IMG/VR virus record: IMGVR_UViG_3300044638_003989
Span: 1 to 40,393 of that record
Strand: one strand, 5' to 3'
DNA from: a virus
DNA length: 40,393 nt
The notes beneath the pieces are model-generated. The model was not told where the DNA came from. It did not search any database and worked only from the letters and a program-made list of their open reading frames with translations. Every line of letters begins with the position of its first letter. Position 1 is the stretch's first letter. Of the stretch, positions 38,994 through 40,393 are shown piece after piece. Both the position numbers and the translations under genes were made by a program.

Positions 38994-39601
38994 TGCAAGA
39001 CAAGCTATTCACAGACCTATTTGATTTAATTCAAGCGTTAGCTGGCGTTGATTCATTTACGCCGGCAGAAACAAGCAAAGTTATAGCTCTTGCAAATCGT
39101 CGTTTATATGAGGCTTATAGTGTCAGCCAAAGCTGGACTAGGTACATTGTTGTTGGTGAGGAGCGTTTACTTTCTTCTCAAGCTATTCCGTTTAGCGAAA
39201 CAGGCTTGGATCAAGTTGCAGACTTTATTCGTATTCATCGTACACAACCTTTCCTTAATCTTAGTGCGGTTGAGTATGAGTTTTATGTAGCTGGTGATGG
39301 TGCGCATATTCTTAACCCGACAGATAATTCACCTACAGCAGCTTTTGTAACTTACAAGAAAGTTTGGGACGGCCCATTTGATGTAAGCAGTACAACAGTT
39401 CCAATGGAGTTCTTTTACTTTACAGCCCATGCCACCTACGCAGACTTCCTGCGTATGGATGGGCAACTAGATAAGGCTATGGCAGAGGAGCAGGTTGCGC
39501 AAGGTTACTTGGTTTCTGAACTTCAAAAATCCGATAGCCAGCGCAATAATAATATCACTGTTCGTCGCATTTCAACACACGGCTCCCGTCAATCTCGCTA
39601 A
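38993..39601 (+). CDS. Head-tail adaptor candidate
   Basis: The 202 residues are compatible with a podovirus adaptor (P22 gp4 or T7 gp11 role). The helical N-terminus is DLFDLIQALAGVDSFTPAET, KVIALANRRLYEAYSVSQSW. A central beta part (EERLLSSQAIPFSETGLDQV, YEFYVAGDGAHIL) and a basic C-terminal tail (RISTHGSRQSR) follow. Position between the capsid and receptor-binding genes supports it. One base overlaps the previous stop. Confidence 0.6.
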   Translation: MQDKLFTDLFDLIQALAGVDSFTPAETSKVIALANRRLYEAYSVSQSWTRYIVVGEERLLSSQAIPFSETGLDQVADFIRIHRTQPFLNLSAVEYEFYVAGDGAHILNPTDNSPTAAFVTYKKVWDGPFDVSSTTVPMEFFYFTAHATYADFLRMDGQLDKAMAEEQVAQGYLVSELQKSDSQRNNNITVRRISTHGSRQSR

Positions 39602-39603
39602 TT

Positions 39604-39927
39604 ATGGCTGAACGCATTACAAATTTAACAACGCAGATGGCTCCCAATGGGACTGTTGCTGCGCGAACCGTAACGGTTTCATCCGCTGCAATTAACTTGA
39701 TTAACACCACTTTGCTTAGTGGAACAACTTCACACGTTCAAGTTACGTTTACTGGTGCAAATGTGCGTTACACAATTGATGGAACAACTCCTTCTGCTAC
39801 TGTTGGCCATCAAATTATTGGCCCGGAAACTGTAATTTGGCACACTGATTTTGCGAATAAGGTTAAGTGCATTCGTGAAGGAATAACTGATGTTAGTGCC
39901 TATATCAGTGAATTAGTTTATATTTAA
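39604..39927 (+). CDS. Small beta virion protein, paralogue A
   Basis: The 107 residues align throughout with the next gene: MAPNGTVAARTVTVSSAAIN versus QVIPNGNVASRQVTVSSSPI, IDGTTPSATVGHQI versus IDGTNPTASVGHQI, and IREGITD versus IREGATD. The core is a jelly-roll or Ig-like beta domain. Two tandem copies of this fold suggest a connector or tail-decoration component in front of the adhesin. Confidence 0.55.
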   Translation: MAERITNLTTQMAPNGTVAARTVTVSSAAINLINTTLLSGTTSHVQVTFTGANVRYTIDGTTPSATVGHQIIGPETVIWHTDFANKVKCIREGITDVSAYISELVYI

Positions 39928-39938
39928 AAAACAATAAT

Positions 39939-40265
39939 ATGTCTAATGCACGCATCGTAAATGGACCAATGCAGGTTATTCCCAATGGGAATGTTGCATC
40001 GCGTCAAGTAACTGTATCCAGTTCGCCCATTAGTGTTATCAACACTACTGCGCTTGATTCTAATACAACCCATGTGTGGTATAGCTTAACTGGTGGAAAT
40101 ATCCGTGTTCAAATTGATGGGACAAATCCCACTGCTTCCGTTGGGCATCAAATTGCTAACGGAACCAATGGTGTTTGGTGCTCTACGTTTGCCAAGGCGG
40201 CTAAAGCAATTCGTGAAGGGGCCACTGATGGTGTTCTGCAAATCAGCCAGTGTAACTACCTTTAA
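39939..40265 (+). CDS. Small beta virion protein, paralogue B
   Basis: The 108 residues are a tandem relative of the previous gene with the same GHQI core and ending QISQCNYL. The stop lies in the terminal repeat, three bases before the start of the adhesin copy. It is likely a virion component acting with its paralogue, perhaps as a hetero-oligomer or as host-range-linked adaptors. Confidence 0.55.
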   Translation: MSNARIVNGPMQVIPNGNVASRQVTVSSSPISVINTTALDSNTTHVWYSLTGGNIRVQIDGTNPTASVGHQIANGTNGVWCSTFAKAAKAIREGATDGVLQISQCNYL

Positions 40266-40385
40266 TCTATGAGCGGAGTATTTGAAAACACACTTTGCAG
40301 CACTCCATATCAAGGAGATTATCTAGCTACGGCTAGTGCCACTGCTAATGCCCTTGACCTGTCCGCGACCGCCGCGCTGATCGAG
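40260..40385. repeat. Right copy of the terminal direct repeat
   Basis: This copy is identical to 1-126. The last eight bases of the window (40386-40393, GGCATTAG) do not match 127-134. They instead complete a 10-bp inverted repeat, CTAATGCCCT (40345-40354) / AGGGCATTAG (40384-40393), which looks like a fold-back chimera at the end of the assembly. Confidence 0.85.
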
Positions 40386-40393
40386 GGCATTAG
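40269..40393 (+). CDS. Partial second copy of the adhesin gene start
   Basis: This is the first 39 codons of the gene at 10-1455, repeated because the genome is circular or redundant. It is truncated by the window edge. It is not an extra gene; after 40385 the sequence diverges through the fold-back end. Confidence 0.85.
   Translation, partial: MSGVFENTLCSTPYQGDYLATASATANALDLSATAALIEGI

Overview
The window is almost certainly one complete tailed-phage genome, linearised at an arbitrary point. Bases 1-126 are repeated exactly at 40260-40385, so the unit is 40,259 bp, and the gene cut at the right edge is the gene that opens the window. A small-terminase candidate, large terminase, portal, scaffold candidate, SU10/DUF5309-type major capsid protein, tail-nozzle candidate and three long helical, probably ejected, proteins in one rightward block suggest a short-tailed (podovirus-like) phage. 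I see no integrase, lysogeny repressor, DNA polymerase or primase. The host cannot be named. Sigma70-like promoters and integron-type recombination sites point to a Gram-negative bacterium, and most start codons lack a clear Shine-Dalgarno sequence.

Layout. (1) 29.7-40.3 kb continuing into 0-16.6 kb, rightward: tandem promoters and a structured leader, small genes, terminase, portal, scaffold, capsid, adaptor, receptor-binding and lysis genes, tail spike, nozzle, tail fibre and chaperones, internal virion proteins. (2) 16.6-22.2 kb, leftward, ending at an intrinsic terminator at 16585-16609: metallophosphoesterase, DNA-binding proteins, HNH nuclease, tRNA-Thr, a structured non-coding stretch, an SSB-like protein, an ERF annealing protein and a PD-(D/E)XK exonuclease. 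(3) 22.2-22.9 kb: a divergent control region with a pseudoknot-capable RNA and a promoter containing an inverted repeat. (4) 22.9-27.7 kb, rightward: thyX, a SWIM-finger protein, an integron-like gene-cassette array, and a DnaB-type helicase followed by a terminator. (5) 27.7-29.2 kb, leftward: small genes and one 322-residue unknown. (6) 29.2-29.7 kb: a gene-free switch region before the late promoters.

The most unusual element is at 23984-26022. Four cassettes are bounded by attC-like sites. Four boundaries carry an 18-bp 3' motif, T(G/C)TAGCGNNTGGTTRGGC, and four carry a 5' motif, GCCYAACGTT. The paired sites are 90-96 bp long with complementary arms. Genes end inside the 5' half of each site, so three unrelated proteins terminate in LPNV-like tails. 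No integron integrase is present, so this looks like an integrase-less cassette cluster carried by a lytic-looking phage and expressed from the early rightward promoter. Cassettes were presumably acquired using a host integrase.

Replication probably relies on the host polymerase, with phage helicase, SSB, annealing protein and exonuclease supporting recombination-dependent replication and ThyX supplying dTMP. Lysis probably uses a 3-TM holin at 2379. I recognise no endolysin. The gene just upstream of the holin is a signal-peptidase-like membrane protein with a Ser/His pair.
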